Positions 12,599 to 12,729 of a DNA stretch of 12,729 bases are shown here, in pieces; position 1 is the first letter of the stretch; every line of letters starts with the position of its first letter. The DNA comes from Bacteroidales bacterium UBA3724 (GTDB lineage: Bacteria > Bacteroidota > Bacteroidia > Bacteroidales > P3): the NCBI GenBank assembly GCA_002371315.1, contig DFHL01000021.1:1-12729 (forward strand), written 5' to 3'. The translations under genes and the position numbers were made by a program. The notes under the pieces were generated by a model that saw only the letters and a program-made list of their open reading frames with translations, was not told the DNA's origin and did not search any database.

Positions 12599-12729
12599 AT
12601 GGCAAAAGATTTTCCGAAACGCAGCGAGAATTATTCTGAATGGTACAACGAACTGGTGGTTCGCGCCGACCTGGCCGAACAGAGCGCCGTCCGCGGATGT
12701 ATGGTCATCAAACCCTATGGCTATGCCAT
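12599..12729 (+). CDS. proS: Prolyl-tRNA synthetase, 3' partial
   Basis: The first 43 codons are visible, from ATG at 12599-12601 to the window edge. The segments KRSENYSEWYNELVV, RADLAEQSAVRGCMV and IKPYGYA match the N-terminus of the eukaryote/archaeon-like class of ProRS, which charges tRNA-Pro with proline in the cytoplasm and is the form usual in Bacteroidota. The leader before the ATG is A-rich (CAGAAAA), with no Shine-Dalgarno. The start agrees with where the family begins. The catalytic core and anticodon domain lie outside the window, so intactness cannot be judged. Confidence 0.93.
   Translation, partial: MAKDFPKRSENYSEWYNELVVRADLAEQSAVRGCMVIKPYGYA

Overview
The window reads as chromosomal DNA from a member of Bacteroidota, most likely Bacteroidales and fairly GC-rich in its genes. 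The signs are a DUF6266-type protein, a TamL-type Omp85 lipoprotein, an ExbB protein with a signal peptide followed by two ExbD proteins, perfect TAnnTTTG (-7) promoter boxes, and mostly A-rich rather than Shine-Dalgarno leaders. I see no transposase, integrase, phage gene, CRISPR array, tRNA or rRNA.

Layout from left to right. (1) The 3' end of a DUF6266-like gene (+) meets trmN6 (-) tail to tail with no base between the stop codons. (2) A 17-copy octamer array and a strong hairpin terminator separate trmN6 from a minus-strand operon: exbB, a four-helix membrane protein, exbD and exbD. This is an ion-driven energiser of the TonB/Tol type. (3) A second minus-strand cluster deals with the cell envelope: a PhoA-type alkaline phosphatase, a small putative beta-barrel protein, the Kdo transferase waaA, the TamL-like assembly factor, and, after a repeat-filled spacer, a trans-polyprenyl diphosphate synthase. 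Two of its junctions are ATGA overlaps, which suggests translational coupling. (4) A 326-base spacer holds several unrelated short tandem duplications. (5) A minus-strand gene encodes an exported protein with an extraordinary Trp/Tyr/Gly-rich domain and a Ser/Arg/Gly-rich tail. It diverges from the first 43 codons of proS (+) at the right edge. Their promoter -7 boxes form a perfect 10-base inverted repeat and point at each other.

The coding content is mostly recognisable housekeeping and envelope biology. What I cannot explain lies between the genes. Two octamer arrays (1324-1459 and 5047-5134) share period, a CGTTA core and an invariant G, and each lies just 5' of a minus-strand gene. A hexamer array with a GTTAA core touches the tamL stop codon. 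Four more short tandem duplications with different units sit in the spacer upstream of phoA. I see no new defence or mobile system. The intergenic repeat arrays and the aromatic-rich secreted protein are the best candidates for undescribed biology.
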